The notes: generated from the letters alone by a model not told the origin. A stretch of 64,000 nt of DNA from Luzula sylvatica (GCA_946800325.1 CAMPEJ010000024.1:62001-126000), one strand, 5' to 3'; counted from the stretch's first letter, positions 26,735-39,580 are shown. Made by a program: numbers and translations.

Positions 26735-27850
26735 CGAACTCCCCAAAGCATAAACAAATTGTTTTGAATCGAAAAACAAACTTTCTTAGTGTTTGTTAAT
26801 TTTGGTGAAATGTTATGTGGTAAAAGATACGATTCAAATGATCTAAAAATACGTTATTTGAACTCCCCAAAGCATAAACAAATTGTTTTGAATCGAAAAA
26901 CAAACTGTCTTAGTGTTTGTAAATTTTGGTGAAATGTTATGTGGTAAAAGATACGATTCAAATGATCTCAAAATACGTTATTTGAACTCCCCAAAGAATA
27001 AACAGACTGTTTTGAATCGAAAAACAAACTTTCTTAGTGTTTGTAAATTTTGGTGAAATGTTATGTGGCAAAAGATACGATTCAAATGATCTAAAAATAC
27101 GTTATTTGAACTCCCCAAAGCATAAACAAATTGTTTTGAATCGAAAAACAAACTTTCTTAGTGTTTGTAAATTATGGTGAGATGTTATGTGGTAAAAGAT
27201 ACGATTCAAATGATCTCAAAATACGTTATTTGAACTCCCCAAAGCATAAACAGATTGTTTTGAATCGAAAAACAAACTTTCTTAGTGTTTGTAAATTTTG
27301 GTGAAATGTTATGTAGTAAAAGATTCGATTCAAATGATCTCAAAATACGTTATTTGAACTCCCCAAAGCATAAACAAATTGTTTTGAATCGAAAAACAAA
27401 CTTTCTTAGTGTTTGTAAATTTTGGTGAAATGTTATGTGGTAAAAGATACGATTCAAATGATCTCAAAATACGTTATTTGAACTCCCCAAAGCATAAACA
27501 AATTGTTTTGAATCGAAAAACAAACTGTCTTAGTGTTTGTAAATTTTGGTGAAATGTTATGTGGTAAAAGATACGATTCAAATGATCTCAAAATGCGTTA
27601 TTTGAACTCCCCAAAGCATAAACAAATTGTTTTGAATCGAAAAACAAACTTTCTTAGTGTTTGTAAATTTTGGTGAAATGTAATGTGGTAAAAGATACGA
27701 TTCAAATGATCTCAAAATACGTTATTTGAACTCCCCAAAGCATAAACAAATTGTTTTGAATCGAAAAACAAACTTTCTTAGTGTTTGTAAATTTTGGTGA
27801 AATGTTATGTGGTAAAAGATACGATTCAAATGATCTCAAAATACGTTATT
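25585..27850. repeat. 9-monomer (1116-bp) tandem duplication
   Basis: The private marker TATTCGAAC occurs at 25615 and again at 26731, exactly 9 monomers apart, and nowhere else that I found. The series after each is the same (TAATT, CTGTC, AGAATAAACAGACTG, GTGGCAAAAG, TTATGG, AAAGATTCG, AAAATGCG, TGTAATG monomers). Copy 1 is about 25585-26700 and copy 2 about 26701-27850. The duplication happened after the 43-monomer block was copied, because 16364-21400 lacks it. Confidence 0.85.
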
Positions 27851-28890
27851 TGAACTCCCCAATGCATAAACAGATTGTTTTGAATCGAAAAACAAACTTT
27901 CTTAGTGTTTGTAAATTTTGGTGAAATGTTATGTGGTAAAAGATACGATTCAAATGATCTCAAAATACGTTATTTGAACTCCCCAAAGCATAAACAGATT
28001 GTTTTGAATCGAAAAACAAACTTTCTTAGTGTTTGTAAATTTTGGTGAAATGTTATGTGGTAAAAGATACGATTCAAATGATCTCAAAATACGTTATTTG
28101 AACTCCCCAAAGCATAAACAGATTGTTTTGAATCGAAAATCAAACTTTCTTAGTGTTTGTAAATTTTGGTGAAATGTTATGTGGTAAAAGATACGATTCA
28201 AATGATCTCAAAATACGTTATTTGAACTCCCCAAAGAATAAACAGACTGTTTTGAATCGAAAAACAAACGTTCTTAGTGTTTGTAAATTTTGGTGAAATG
28301 TTATGTGGTAAAAGATACGATTCAAATGATCTCAAAATACATTATTTGAACTCCCCAAAGCATAAACAGATTGTTTTGAATCGAAAAACAAACTTTCTTA
28401 GTGTTTGTAAATTTTGGTGAAATGTTATGTAGTAAAAGATACGATTCAAATGATCTCAAAATACGTTATTTGAACTCCCCAAAGCATAAACAAATTGTTT
28501 TGAATCGAAAAACAAACTTTCTTAGTGTTTGTTAATTTTGGTGAAATGTTATGTGGTAAAAGATACGATTCAAATGATCTAAAAATACGTTATTTGAACT
28601 CCCCAAAGCATAAACAAATTGTTTTGAATCGAAAAACAAACTGTCTTAGTGTTTGTAAATTTTGGTGAAATGTTATGTGGTAAAAGATACGATTCAAATG
28701 ATCTCAAAATACGTTATTTGAACTCCCCAAAGCATAAACAGACTGTTTTGAATCGAAAAACAAACTTTCTTAGTGTTTGTAAATTTTGGTGAAATGTTAT
28801 GTGGTAAAAGATACGATTCAAATGATCTCAAAATACGTTATTTGAACTCCCCAAAGCATAAACAGATTGTTTTGAATCGAAAAACAAACT
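27290..28890. repeat. 13-monomer homologous segment, copy 1 (copy 2 near 29646-31246)
   Basis: Markers recur at an offset of 2356 bp (19 monomers): AAAGATTCG (near 27316/29672), CCAATGCATAAAC (27861/30217), GAAAATCAAAC (28137/30493) and AAACGTTCTTAG (28269/30625). The match ends where copy 2 reads CTTAGTATTTG and copy 1 reads CTTAGTGTTTG. Ends are approximate because they rely on sparse variants. Confidence 0.75.
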
Positions 28891-31800
28891 TTCTTAGTGT
28901 TTGTAAATTTTGGTGAAATGTTATGTAGTAATAGATACGATTCAAATGATCTCAAAATACGTTATTTGAACTCCCCAAAGCATAAACAAATTGTTTTGAA
29001 TCGAAAAACAAACTTTCTTAGTGTTTGTTAATTTTGGTGAAATGTTATGTGGTAAAAGATACGATTCAAATGATCTAAAAATACGTTATTTGAACTCCCC
29101 AAAGCATAAACAAATTGTTTTGAATCGAAAAACAAACTGTCTTAGTGTTTGTAAATTTTGGTGAAATGTTATGTGGTAAAAGATACGATTCAAATGATCT
29201 CAAAATACGTTATTTGAACTCCCCAAAGAATAAACAGACTGTTTTGAATCGAAAAACAAACTTTCTTAGTGTTTGTAAATTTTGGTGAAATGTTATGTGG
29301 CAAAAGATACGATTCAAATGATCTAAAAATACGTTATTTGAACTCCCCAAAGCATAAACAAATTGTTTTGAATCGAAAAACAAACTTTCTTAGTGTTTGT
29401 AAATTATGGTGAAATGTTATGTGGTAAAAGATACGATTCAAATGATCTCAAAATACGTTATTTGAACTCCCCAAAGCATAAACAGATTGTTTTGAATCGA
29501 AAAACAAACTTTCTTAGTATTTGTAAATTTTGGTGAAATGTTATGTGGTAAAAGATACGATTCAAATGATCTCAAAATACATTATTTGAACTCCCCAAAG
29601 CATAAACAGATTGTTTTGAATCGAAAAACAAACTTTCTTAGTGTTTGTAAATTTTGGTGAAATGTTATGTAGTAAAAGATTCGATTCAAATGATCTCAAA
29701 ATACGTTATTTGAACTCCCCAAAGCATAAACAAATTGTTTTGAATCGAAAAACAAACTTTCTTAGTGTTTGTAAATTTTGGTGAAATGTTATGTGGTAAA
29801 AGATACGATTCAAATGATCTCAAAATACGTTATTTGAACTCCCCAAAGCATAAACAAATTGTTTTGAATCGAAAAACAAACTGTCTTAGTGTTTGTAAAT
29901 TTTGGTGAAATGTTATGTGGTAAAAGATACGATTCAAATGATCTCAAAATGCGTTATTTGAACTCCCCAAAGCATAAACAAATTGTTTTGAATCGAAAAA
30001 CAAACTTTCTTAGTGTTTGTAAATTTTGGTGAAATGTAATGTGGTAAAAGATACGATTCAAATGATCTCAAAATACGTTATTTGAACTCCCCAAAGCATA
30101 AACAAATTGTTTTGAATCGAAAAACAAACTTTCTTAGTGTTTGTAAATTTTGGTGAAATGTTATGTGGTAAAAGATACGATTCAAATGATCTCAAAATAC
30201 GTTATTTGAACTCCCCAATGCATAAACAGATTGTTTTGAATCGAAAAACAAACTTTCTTAGTGTTTGTAAATTTTGGTGAAATGTTATGTGGTAAAAGAT
30301 ACGATTCAAATGATCTCAAAATACGTTATTTGAACTCCCCAAAGCATAAACAGATTGTTTTGAATCGAAAAACAAACTTTCTTAGTGTTTGTAAATTTTG
30401 GTGAAATGTTATGTGGTAAAAGATACGATTCAAATGATCTCAAAATACGTTATTTGAACTCCCCAAAGCATAAACAGATTGTTTTGAATCGAAAATCAAA
30501 CTTTCTTAGTGTTTGTAAATTTTGGTGAAATGTTATGTGGTAAAAGATACGATTCAAATGATCTCAAAATACGTTATTTGAACTCCCCAAAGAATAAACA
30601 GACTGTTTTGAATCGAAAAACAAACGTTCTTAGTGTTTGTAAATTTTGGTGAAATGTTATGTGGTAAAAGATACGATTCAAATGATCTCAAAATACATTA
30701 TTTGAACTCCCCAAAGCATAAACAGATTGTTTTGAATCGAAAAACAAACTTTCTTAGTGTTTGTAAATTTTGGTGAAATGTTATGTAGTAAAAGATACGA
30801 TTCAAATGATCTCAAAATACGTTATTTGAACTCCCCAAAGCATAAACAAATTGTTTTGAATCGAAAAACAAACTTTCTTAGTGTTTGTTAATTTTGGTGA
30901 AATGTTATGTGGTAAAAGATACGATTCAAATGATCTAAAAATACGTTATTTGAACTCCCCAAAGCATAAACAAATTGTTTTGAATCGAAAAACAAACTGT
31001 CTTAGTGTTTGTAAATTTTGGTGAAATGTTATGTGGTAAAAGATACGATTCAAATGATCTCAAAATACGTTATTTGAACTCCCCAAAGCATAAACAGACT
31101 GTTTTGAATCGAAAAACAAACTTTCTTAGTGTTTGTAAATTTTGGTGAAATGTTATGTGGTAAAAGATACGATTCAAATGATCTCAAAATACGTTATTTG
31201 AACTCCCCAAAGCATAAACAGATTGTTTTGAATCGAAAAACAAACTTTCTTAGTATTTGTAAATTTTGGTGAAATGTTATGTGGTAAAAGATACGATTCA
31301 AATGATCTCAAAATACATTATTTGAACTCCCCAAAGCATAAACAGATTGTTTTGAATCGAAAAACAAACTTTCTTAGTGTTTGTAAATTTTGGTGAAATG
31401 TTATGTGGTAAAAGATACGATTCAAATGATCTCAAAATACGTTATTTGAACTCCCCAAAGCATATAAACAGATTGTTTTGAATCGAAAAACAAACTTTCT
31501 TAGTGTTTGTAAATTTTGGTGAAATGTTATGTAGTAAAAGATACGATTCAAATGATCTCAAAATACGTTATTTGAACTCCCCAAAGCATAAACAGATTGT
31601 TTTGAATCGAAAAACAAACTTTCTTAGTGTTTGTAAATTTTGGTGAAATGTTATGTAGTAAAAGATACGATTCAAATGATCTCAAAATACGTTATTTGAA
31701 CTCCCCAAAGCATAAACAAATTGTTTTGAATCGAAAAACAAACTGTCTTAGTGTTTGTAAATTTTGGTGAAATGTTATGTGGTAAAAGATACGATTCAAA

Positions 31801-32270
31801 TGATCTCAAAATACGTTATTTGAACTCCCCAAAGCATAAACAGATTGTTTTGAATCGAAAAACAAACTTTCTTAGTGTTTGTAAATTTTGGTGAAATGTT
31901 ATGTAGTAAAAGATACGATTCAAATGATCTCAAAATACGTTATTTGAACTCCCCAAAGCATAAACAAATTGTTTTGAATCGAAAAACAAACTGTCTTAGT
32001 GGTTGTAAATTTTGGTGAAATGTTATGTGGTAAAAGATACGATTCAAATGATCTCAAAATACGTTATTTGAACTCCCCAAAGCATAAACAGATTGTTTTG
32101 AATCGAAAAACAAACTTTCTTAGTGTTTGTAAATTTTGGTGAAATGTTATGTAGTAAAAGATACGATTCAAATGATCTCAAAATACGTTATTTGAACTCC
32201 CCAAAGCATAAACAAATTGTTTTGAATCGAAAAACAAACTGTCTTAGTGTTTGTAAATTTTGGTGAAATG
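28270..32270. repeat. About 4-kb block, source or sister of 41024-45024
   Basis: The offset to the other copy is 12754 bp. It is shown by AAACGTTCTTAG at 28269/41023 and 30625/43379, CATATAAAC near 31463/44217, and the rare TTAGTGGTTGT at 32001/44755. The offset equals 101 monomers plus 227 bp (the SINE lies between the copies) plus 3 bp of known indel monomers, so it is fully accounted for. Boundaries are approximate. Confidence 0.8.
29646..31246. repeat. 13-monomer homologous segment, copy 2
   Basis: This is the second copy of the series at 27290-28890, 2356 bp downstream and in the same orientation. Its 3' part overlaps the roughly 4-kb block that is copied again to about 41000-45030. Confidence 0.75.
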
Positions 32271-35200
32271 TTATGTGGTAAAAGATACGATTCAAATGAT
32301 CTCAAAATACGTTATTTGAACTCCCCAAAGAACAAACAGACTGTTTTGAATCGAAAAACAAACTTTCTTAGTGTTTGTAAATTTTGGTGAAATGTTATGT
32401 GGCAAAAGATACGATTCAAATGATCTCAAAATACGTTATTTGCACTCCCCAAAGCATAAACAGATTGTTTTGAATCGAAAAACAAACTTTCTTAGTGTTT
32501 GTAAATTTTGGTGAAATGTTATGTAGAAAAAGATACGATTCAAATGATCTCAAAATACGTTATTTGAACTCCCCAAAGCATAAACAAATTGTTTTGAATC
32601 GAAAAACAAACTTTCTTAGTGTTTGTAAATTTTGGTGAAATGTTATGTGGTAAAAGATACGATTCAAATGATCTCAAAATACGTTATTTGAACTCCCCAA
32701 AGCATAAACAGATTATTTTGAACCGAAAAACAAACTTTCTTAGTGTTTGTAAATTTTGGTTAATGTTATGTGGTAAAAGATACGATTCAAATGATCTCAA
32801 AGTACGTTATTTGAACTCCCCAAAGCATAAACAAATTGTTTTGAATCGAAAAACAAACTGTCTTAGTGTTTGTAAATTTTGGTGAAATGTTATGTGGTAA
32901 AAGATACGATTCAAATGATCTCAAAATACGTTATTTGAACTCCCCAAAGCATAAACAAATTGTTTTGAATCGAAAAACAAACTGTCTTAGTGTTTGTAAA
33001 TTTTGGTGAAATGTTATGTGGTAATAGATACGATCCAAATGATCTCAAAATACGTTATTTGAACTCCCAAAAGCATAAACAAATTGTTTTGAATCGAAAA
33101 ACAAACTTTCTTAGTGTTTGTAAATTTTGGTGAAATGTAATGTGGTAAAAGATACGATTCAAATGATCTCAAAATACGTTATTTGAACTCCCCAAAGCAT
33201 AAACAAATTGTTTTCAATCGAAAAACAAACTTTCTTAGTGTTTGTAAATTTTGGTGAAATGTTATGTGGTAAAAGATACGATTCAAATGATCTCAAAATA
33301 CGTTATTTGAACTCCCCAATGCATAAACAGATTGTTTTGAATCGAAAAACAAACTGTCTTAGTGTTTGTAAATTTTGGTGAAATGTTATGTAGTAAAAGA
33401 TACTATTCAAATGATCTCAAAATACGTTATTTGAACTCCCCAAAGCATAAACAAATTGTTTTGAATCGAAAAACAAACTTTCTTAGGGTTTATAAATTTT
33501 GGTGAAATGTTATGTAGTAAAAGATACGATTCAAATGATCTCAAAATACGTTATTTGCACTCCCCAAAGCATAAACAGATTGTTTTGAATCGAAAAACAA
33601 ACTTTCTTAGTGTTTGTAAATTTTGGTGAAATGTTATGTAGTAAAAGATACTATTCAAATGATCTCAAAATACGTTATTTGAACTCCCCAAAGCATAAAC
33701 AAATTGTTTTGAATCGAAAAACAAACTTTCTTAGTGTTTGTTAATTTTGGTGAAATGTTATGTGGTAAAAGATACGATTCAAATGATCTAAAAATACGTT
33801 ATTTGAACTCCCCAAAGCATAAACAAATTGTTTTGAATCGAAAAACAAACTGTCTTAGTGTTTGTAAATTTTGGTGAAATGTTATGTCGTAAAAGATACG
33901 ATTCAAATGATCTCAAAATACGTTATTTGCACTCCCCAAAGCATAAACAGATTGTTTTGAATCGAAAAACAAACTTTCTTAGGGTTTATAAATTTTGGTG
34001 AAATGTTATGTAGTAAAAGATACGATTCAAATGATCTCAAAATACGTTATTTGCACTCCCCAAAGCATAAACAGATTGTTTTGAATCGAAAAACAAACTT
34101 TCTTAGTGTTTGTAAATTTTGGTGAAATGTTATGTAGAAAAAGATACGATTCAAATGATCTCAAAATACGTTATTTGAACTCCCCAAAGCATAAACAAAT
34201 TGTTTTGAATCGAAAAACAAACTTTCTTAGTGTTTGTAAATTTTGGTGAAATGTTATGTGGTAAAAGATACGATTCAAATGATCTAAAAATACGTTATTT
34301 GAACTCCCCAAAGCATAAACAAATTGTTTTGAATCGAAAAACAAACTTTCTTAGTGTTTGTAAATTTTGGTGAAATGTTATGTGGTAAATGATACGATTC
34401 AAATCATCTCAAAATACGTTATTTGAACTCCCCACAGCATATAAACAGATTGTTTTGAATCGAAAAACAAACTTTCTTAGTGTTTGTAAATTTTGGTGAA
34501 ATGTTATGTAGTAAAAGATACGATTCAAATGATCTCAAAATACGTTATTTGAACTCCCCAAAGCATAAACAGATTGTTTTGAATCGAAAAACAAACTTTC
34601 TTAGTGTTTGTAAATTTTGGTGAAATGTTATGTAGTAAAAGATACGATTCAAATGATCTCAAAATACGTTATTTGAACTCCCCAAAGCATAAACAAATTG
34701 TTTTGAATCGAAAAACAAACTGTCTTAGTGTTTGTAAATTTTGGTGAAATGTTATGTGGTAAAAGATACGATTCAAATGATCTCAAAATACGTTATTTGA
34801 ACTCCCCAAAGCATAAACAGATTGTTTTGAATCGAAAAACAAACTTTCTTAGTGTTTGTAAATTTTGGTGAAATGTTATGTAGTAAAAGATACGATTCAA
34901 ATGATCTCAAAATACGTTATTTGAACTCCCCAAAGCATAAACAAATTGTTTCGAATCGAAAAACAAACTGTCTTAGTGTTTGTAAATTTTGGTGAAATGT
35001 TATGTGGTAAAAGATACGATTCAAATGATCTCAAAATACGTTATTTGAACTCCCCAAAGCATAAACAGATTGTTTTGAATCGAAAAACAAACTTTCTTAG
35101 TGTTTGTAAATTTTGGTGAAATGTTATGTAGTAAAAGATACGATTCAAATGATCTCAAAATACGTTATTTGAACTCCCCAAAGCATAAACAAATTGTTTT

Positions 35201-35360
35201 GAATCGAAAAACAAACTTTCTTAGTGTTTGTTAATTTTGGTGAAATGTTATGTGGTAAAAGATAAGATTCAAATGATCTAAAAATACGTTATTTGAACTC
35301 CCCAAAGCATAAACAAATTGTTTTGAATCGAAAAACAAACTGTCTTAGTGTTTGTAAATT

Positions 35361-35373
35361 TTGGTGAAATGTT
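35361..35373. repeat. Target-site duplication, left copy
   Basis: TTGGTGAAATGTT, part of the satellite monomer, directly precedes the T run of the SINE and is repeated at 35588-35600. Removing the SINE plus one copy restores the exact monomer phase (227 bp). Confidence 0.95.
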
Positions 35374-35518
35374 TTTTTTTTTTTGAGTAAATTCGGAGAG
35401 GGCTCAAAGTCCCACTTCCAAACACAATCTCTTTTTTTTATTTTTTTATTACAAACCCGTAGGCCACACACTCTATTCACTTATTTAACATTTAATCTAT
35501 AATCTAGTGTCCTCGTCG

Positions 35519-35529
35519 GGAATCGAACC
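35519..35529 (-). promoter_or_regulatory. RNA polymerase III B box of the SINE
   Basis: The minus strand reads GGTTCGATTCC, a perfect match to the B-box consensus GGTTCGANTCC. The 33-bp gap to the A box is normal for a tRNA-type promoter, so the copy still has an intact internal promoter. Transcription would also depend on the upstream satellite flank and on chromatin. Confidence 0.93.
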
Positions 35530-35530
35530 C

Positions 35531-35561
35531 CACACCTCTCGCTCCCTAGCCAAGAGGTGTG
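35531..35561 (-). other. 9-bp hairpin between A and B boxes
   Basis: CACACCTCT and AGAGGTGTG are perfect inverted repeats separated by 13 nt. A tRNA anticodon arm has a 5-bp stem and 7-nt loop, so this arm is longer than in a tRNA, consistent with a diverged tRNA-like head and not a working tRNA. Confidence 0.8.
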
Positions 35562-35562
35562 A

Positions 35563-35574
35563 CCAACTAGGCTA
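35563..35574 (-). promoter_or_regulatory. RNA polymerase III A box of the SINE
   Basis: The minus strand reads TAGCCTAGTTGG, which fits the A-box consensus TRGYNNARNNGG at every defined position. It lies 13 bp inside the SINE 5' end, as expected for an internal tRNA-type promoter. Confidence 0.92.
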
Positions 35575-35587
35575 ACTCTAGTTGGTA

Positions 35588-35600
35588 TTGGTGAAATGTT
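35588..35600. repeat. Target-site duplication, right copy
   Basis: TTGGTGAAATGTT repeats directly after the SINE 5' end, and the satellite monomer then continues (ATGTGGTAAAATATACG) exactly as in the uninterrupted sister at 17885. Confidence 0.95.
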
Positions 35601-37844
35601 ATGTGGTAAAATATACGATTCAAATGATCTCAAAATACGTTATTTGAACTCCCCAAAGAATAAACAGACTGTTTTGAATCGAAAAACAAACTTTCTTAGT
35701 GTTTGTTAATTTTGGTGAAATGTTATGTGTTAAAAGATACGATTCAAATGATCTAAAAATACGTTATTTGAACTCCCCAAAGCATAAACAAATTGTTTTG
35801 AATCGAAAAACAAACTGTCTTAGTGTTTGTAAATTTTGGTGAAATGTTATGTGGTAAAAGATACGATTCAAATGATCTCAAAATACGTTATTTGAACTCC
35901 CCAAAGAATAAACAGACTGTTTTGAATCGAAAAACAAACTTTCTTAGTGTTTGTAAATTTTGGTGAAATGTTATGTGGCAAAAGATACGATTCAAATGAT
36001 CTAAAAATACGTTATTTGAACTCCCCAAAGCATAAACAAATTGTTTTGAATCGAAAAACAAACTTTCTTAGTGTTTGTAAATTATGGTGAAATGTTATGT
36101 GGTAAAAGATACGATTCAAATGATCTCAAAATACGTTATTTGAACTCCCCAAAGCATAAACAGATTGTTTTGAATCGAAAAACAAACTTTCTTAGTATTT
36201 GTAAATTTTGGTGAAATGTTATGTGGTAAAAGATACGATTCAAATGATCTCAAAATACATTATTTGAACTCCCCAAAGCATAAACAGATTGTTTTGAATC
36301 GAAAAACAAACTTTCTTAGTGTTTGTAAATTTTGGTGAAATGTTATGTAGTAAAAGATTCGATTCAAATGATCTCAAAATACGTTATTTGAACTCCCCAA
36401 AGCATAAACAAATTGTTTTGAATCGAAAAACAAACTTTCTTAGTGTTTGTAAATTTTGGTGAAATGTTATGTGGTAAAAGATACGATTCAAATGATCTCA
36501 AAATACGTTATTTGAACTCCCCAAAGCATAAACAAATTGTTTTGAATCGAAAAACAAACTGTCTTAGTGTTTGTAAATTTTGGTGAAATGTTATGTGGTA
36601 AAAGATACGATTCAAATGATCTCAAAATGCGTTATTTGAACTCCCCAAAGCATAAACAAATTATTTTGAATCGAAAAACAAACTTTCTTAGTGTTTGTAA
36701 ATTTTGGTGAAATGTAATGTGGTAAAAGATACGATTCAAATGATCTCAAAATACGTTATTTGAACTCCCCAAAGCATAAACAAATTGTTTTGAATCGAAA
36801 AACAAACTTTCTTAGTGTTTGTAAATTTTGGTGAAATGTTATGTGGTAAAAGATACGATTCAAATGATCTCAAAATACGTTATTTGAACTCCCCAATGCA
36901 TAAACAGATTGTTTTGAATCGAAAAACAAACTTTCTTAGGGTTTATAAATTTTGGTGAAATGTTATGTAGTAAAAGATACGATTCAAATGATCTCAAAAT
37001 ACGTTATTTGAACTCCCCAAAGCATAAACAGATTGTTTTGAATCGAAAAACAAACTTTCTTAGTGTTTGTAAATTTTGGTGAAATGTTATGTGGTAAAAG
37101 ATACGATTCAAATGATCTCAAAATACGTTATTTGAACTCCCCAAAGCATAAACAGATTGTTTTGAATCGAAAATCAAACTTTCTTAGTGTTTGTAAATTT
37201 TGGTGAAATGTTATGTGGTAAAAGATACGATTCAAATGATCTCAAAATACGTTATTTGAACTCCCCAAAGAATAAACAGACTGTTTTGAATCGAAAAACA
37301 AACGTTCTTAGTGTTTGTAAATTTTGGTGAAATGTTATGTGGTAAAAGATACGATTCAAATGATCTCAAAATACATTATTTGAACTCCCCAAAGCATAAA
37401 CAGATTGTTTTGAATCGAAAAACAAACTTTCTTAGTGTTTGTAAATTTTGGTGAAATGTTATGTAGTAAAAGATACGATTCAAATGATCTCAACATACGT
37501 TATTTGAACTCCCCAAAGCATAAACAAATTGTTTTGAATCGAAAAACAAACTTTCTTAGTGTTTGTTAATTTTGGTGAAATGTTATGTGGTAAAAGATAC
37601 GATTCAAATGATCTCAAAATACGTTATTTGAACTCCCCAAAGCATAAACAGACTGTTTTGAATCGAAAAACAAACTTTCTTAGTGTTTGTAAATTTTGGT
37701 GAAATGTTATGTGGTAAAAGATACGATTCAAATGATCTCAAAATACGTTATTTGAACTCCCCAAAGCATAAACAGATTGTTTTGAATCGAAAAACAAACT
37801 TTCTTAGTGTTTGTAAATTTTGGTGAAATGTTATGTAGTAATAG

Positions 37845-39254
37845 ATACGATTCAAATGATCTCAAAATACGTTATTTGAACTCCCCAAAGCATAAACAAA
37901 TTGTTTTGAATCGAAAAACAAACTTTCTTAGTGTTTGTTAATTTTGGTGAAATGTTATGTGGTAAAAGATACGATTCAAATGATCTAAAAATACGTTATT
38001 TGAACTCCCCAAAGCATAAACAAATTGTTTTGAATCGAAAAACAAACTGTCTTAGTGTTTGTAAATTTTGGTGAAATGTTATGTGGTAAAAGATACGATT
38101 CAAATGATCTCAAAATACGTTATTTGAACTCCCCAAAGAATAAACAGACTGTTTTGAATCGAAAAACAAACTTTCTTAGTGTTTGTAAATTTTGGTGAAA
38201 TGTTATGTGGCAAAAGATACGATTCAAATGATCTAAAAATACGTTATTTGAACTCCCCAAAGCATAAACAAATTGTTTTGAATCGAAAAACAAACTTTCT
38301 TAGTGTTTGTAAATTATGGTGAAATGTTATGTGGTAAAAGATACGATTCAAATGATCTCAAAATACGTTATTTGAACTCCCCAAAGCATAAACAGATTGT
38401 TTTGAATCGAAAAACAAACTTTCTTAGTGTTTGTAAATTTTGGTGAAATGTTATGTAGTAAAAGATTCGATTCAAATGATCTCAAAATACGTTATTTGAA
38501 CTCCCCAAAGCATAAACAAATTGTTTTGAATCGAAAAACAAACTTTCTTAGTGTTTGTAAATTTTGGTGAAATGTTATGTGGTAAAAGATACGATTCAAA
38601 TGATCTCAAAATACGTTATTTGAACTCCCCAAAGCATAAACAAATTGTTTTGAATCGAAAAACAAACTGTCTTAGTGTTTGTAAATTTTGGTGAAATGTT
38701 ATGTGGTAAAAGATACGATTCAAATGATCTCAAAATGCGTTATTTGAACTCCCCAAAGCATAAACAAATTGTTTTGAATCGAAAAACAAACTTTCTTAGT
38801 GTTTGTAAATTTTGGTGAAATGTAATGTGGTAAAAGATACGATTCAAATGATCTCAAAATACGTTATTTGAACTCCCCAAAGCATAAACAAATTGTTTTG
38901 AATCGAAAAACAAACTTTCTTAGTGTTTGTAAATTTTGGTGAAATGTTATGTGGTAAAAGATACGATTCAAATGATCTCAAAATACGTTATTTGAACTCC
39001 CCAATGCATAAAAAGATTGTTTTGAATCGAAAAACAAACTTTCTTAGTGTTTGTAAATTTTGGTGAAATGTTATGTGGTAAAAGATACGATTCAAATGAT
39101 CTCAAAATACGTTATTTGAACTCCCCAAAGCATAAACAGATTGTTTTGAATCGAAAAACAAACTTTCTTAGTGTTTGTAAATTTTGGTGAAATGTTATGT
39201 GGTAAAAGATACGATTCAAATGATCTCAAAATACGTTATTTGAACTCCCCAAAG
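37845..39254. repeat. 14-monomer-offset duplication, copy 1 (copy 2 at about 39581-40990)
   Basis: The offset is 1736 bp. The private mutation CCAATGCATAAAAAG (usual form CATAAACAG) occurs only at 39003 and 40739, which ties these two copies together as a recent duplication. The monomer carrying GAAAATCAAAC that follows in copy 1 (near 39281) is absent after copy 2. Confidence 0.8.
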
Positions 39255-39580
39255 CATAAACAGATTGTTTTGAATCGAAAATCAAACTTTCTTAGTGTTT
39301 GTAAATTTTGGTGAAATGTTATGTGGTAAAAGATACGATTCAAATGATCTCAAAATACGTTATTTGAACTCCCCAAAGAATAAACAGACTGTTTTGAATC
39401 GAAAAACAAACGTTCTTAGTGTTTGTAAATTTTGGTGAAATGTTATGTGGTAAAAGATACGATTCAAATGATCTCAAAATACATTATTTGAACTCCCCAA
39501 AGCATAAACAGATTGTTTTGAATCGAAAAACAAACTTTCTTAGTGTTTGTAAATTTTGGTGAAATGTTATGTAGTAAAAG

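Larger units (their letters stand above)
35374..35587 (-). mobile_element. tRNA-derived SINE, full length, with poly(A) tail
   Basis: A 214-bp non-satellite insert interrupts the array and reads on the minus strand. Its 5' end (35587) starts TACCAACTAGAGTTAGCC, followed by a perfect polymerase III A box (TAGCCTAGTTGG, 35563-35574) and B box (GGTTCGATTCC, 35519-35529) spaced 33 bp apart. Between the boxes a 9-bp inverted repeat (35531-35539 with 35553-35561) could fold as a long anticodon-arm-like hairpin with a 13-nt loop. The body then has an AT-rich region with an internal A-rich tract (35432-35450), a GTGGGACTTTGAGCCC module, and 11 A at the 3' end (35374-35384). A 13-bp target-site duplication flanks it. 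SINEs have no coding capacity and move with LINE reverse transcriptase. The family is not identified. Confidence 0.93.
32222..39254. repeat. About 7-kb block, copy of about 14733-21660
   Basis: Markers match 14.7-21.7 kb at an offset of 17489 bp: the GGTTAATG monomer (32758), AAATCATCTC (34400) and GATAAGATTC. The offset rises to 17716 after the SINE, a gain of 227 bp, and falls to 17592 after about 37600, where one whole monomer is missing. The block spans the junction between the 41- and 43-monomer blocks, so it was copied after both existed side by side. It carries the SINE that its sister lacks. Confidence 0.85.

Noticed and set aside
10045..32885. Three identical 88-codon frames at 10045, 15130 and 32619 as possible genes
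   Set aside because: They are two satellite monomers read through a 123-bp variant, and their identity reflects block duplication and not selection.
35289..35480. A 63-codon minus-strand frame across the SINE 3' end
   Set aside because: It combines SINE tail, poly(A) and satellite sequence. SINEs do not encode proteins.
35519..35587. A functional tRNA gene
   Set aside because: Although A and B boxes are perfect, the anticodon-arm region is a 9-bp stem with 13-nt loop, no acceptor stem pairing is visible, and the unit ends in poly(A) with a target-site duplication, which identifies a SINE.
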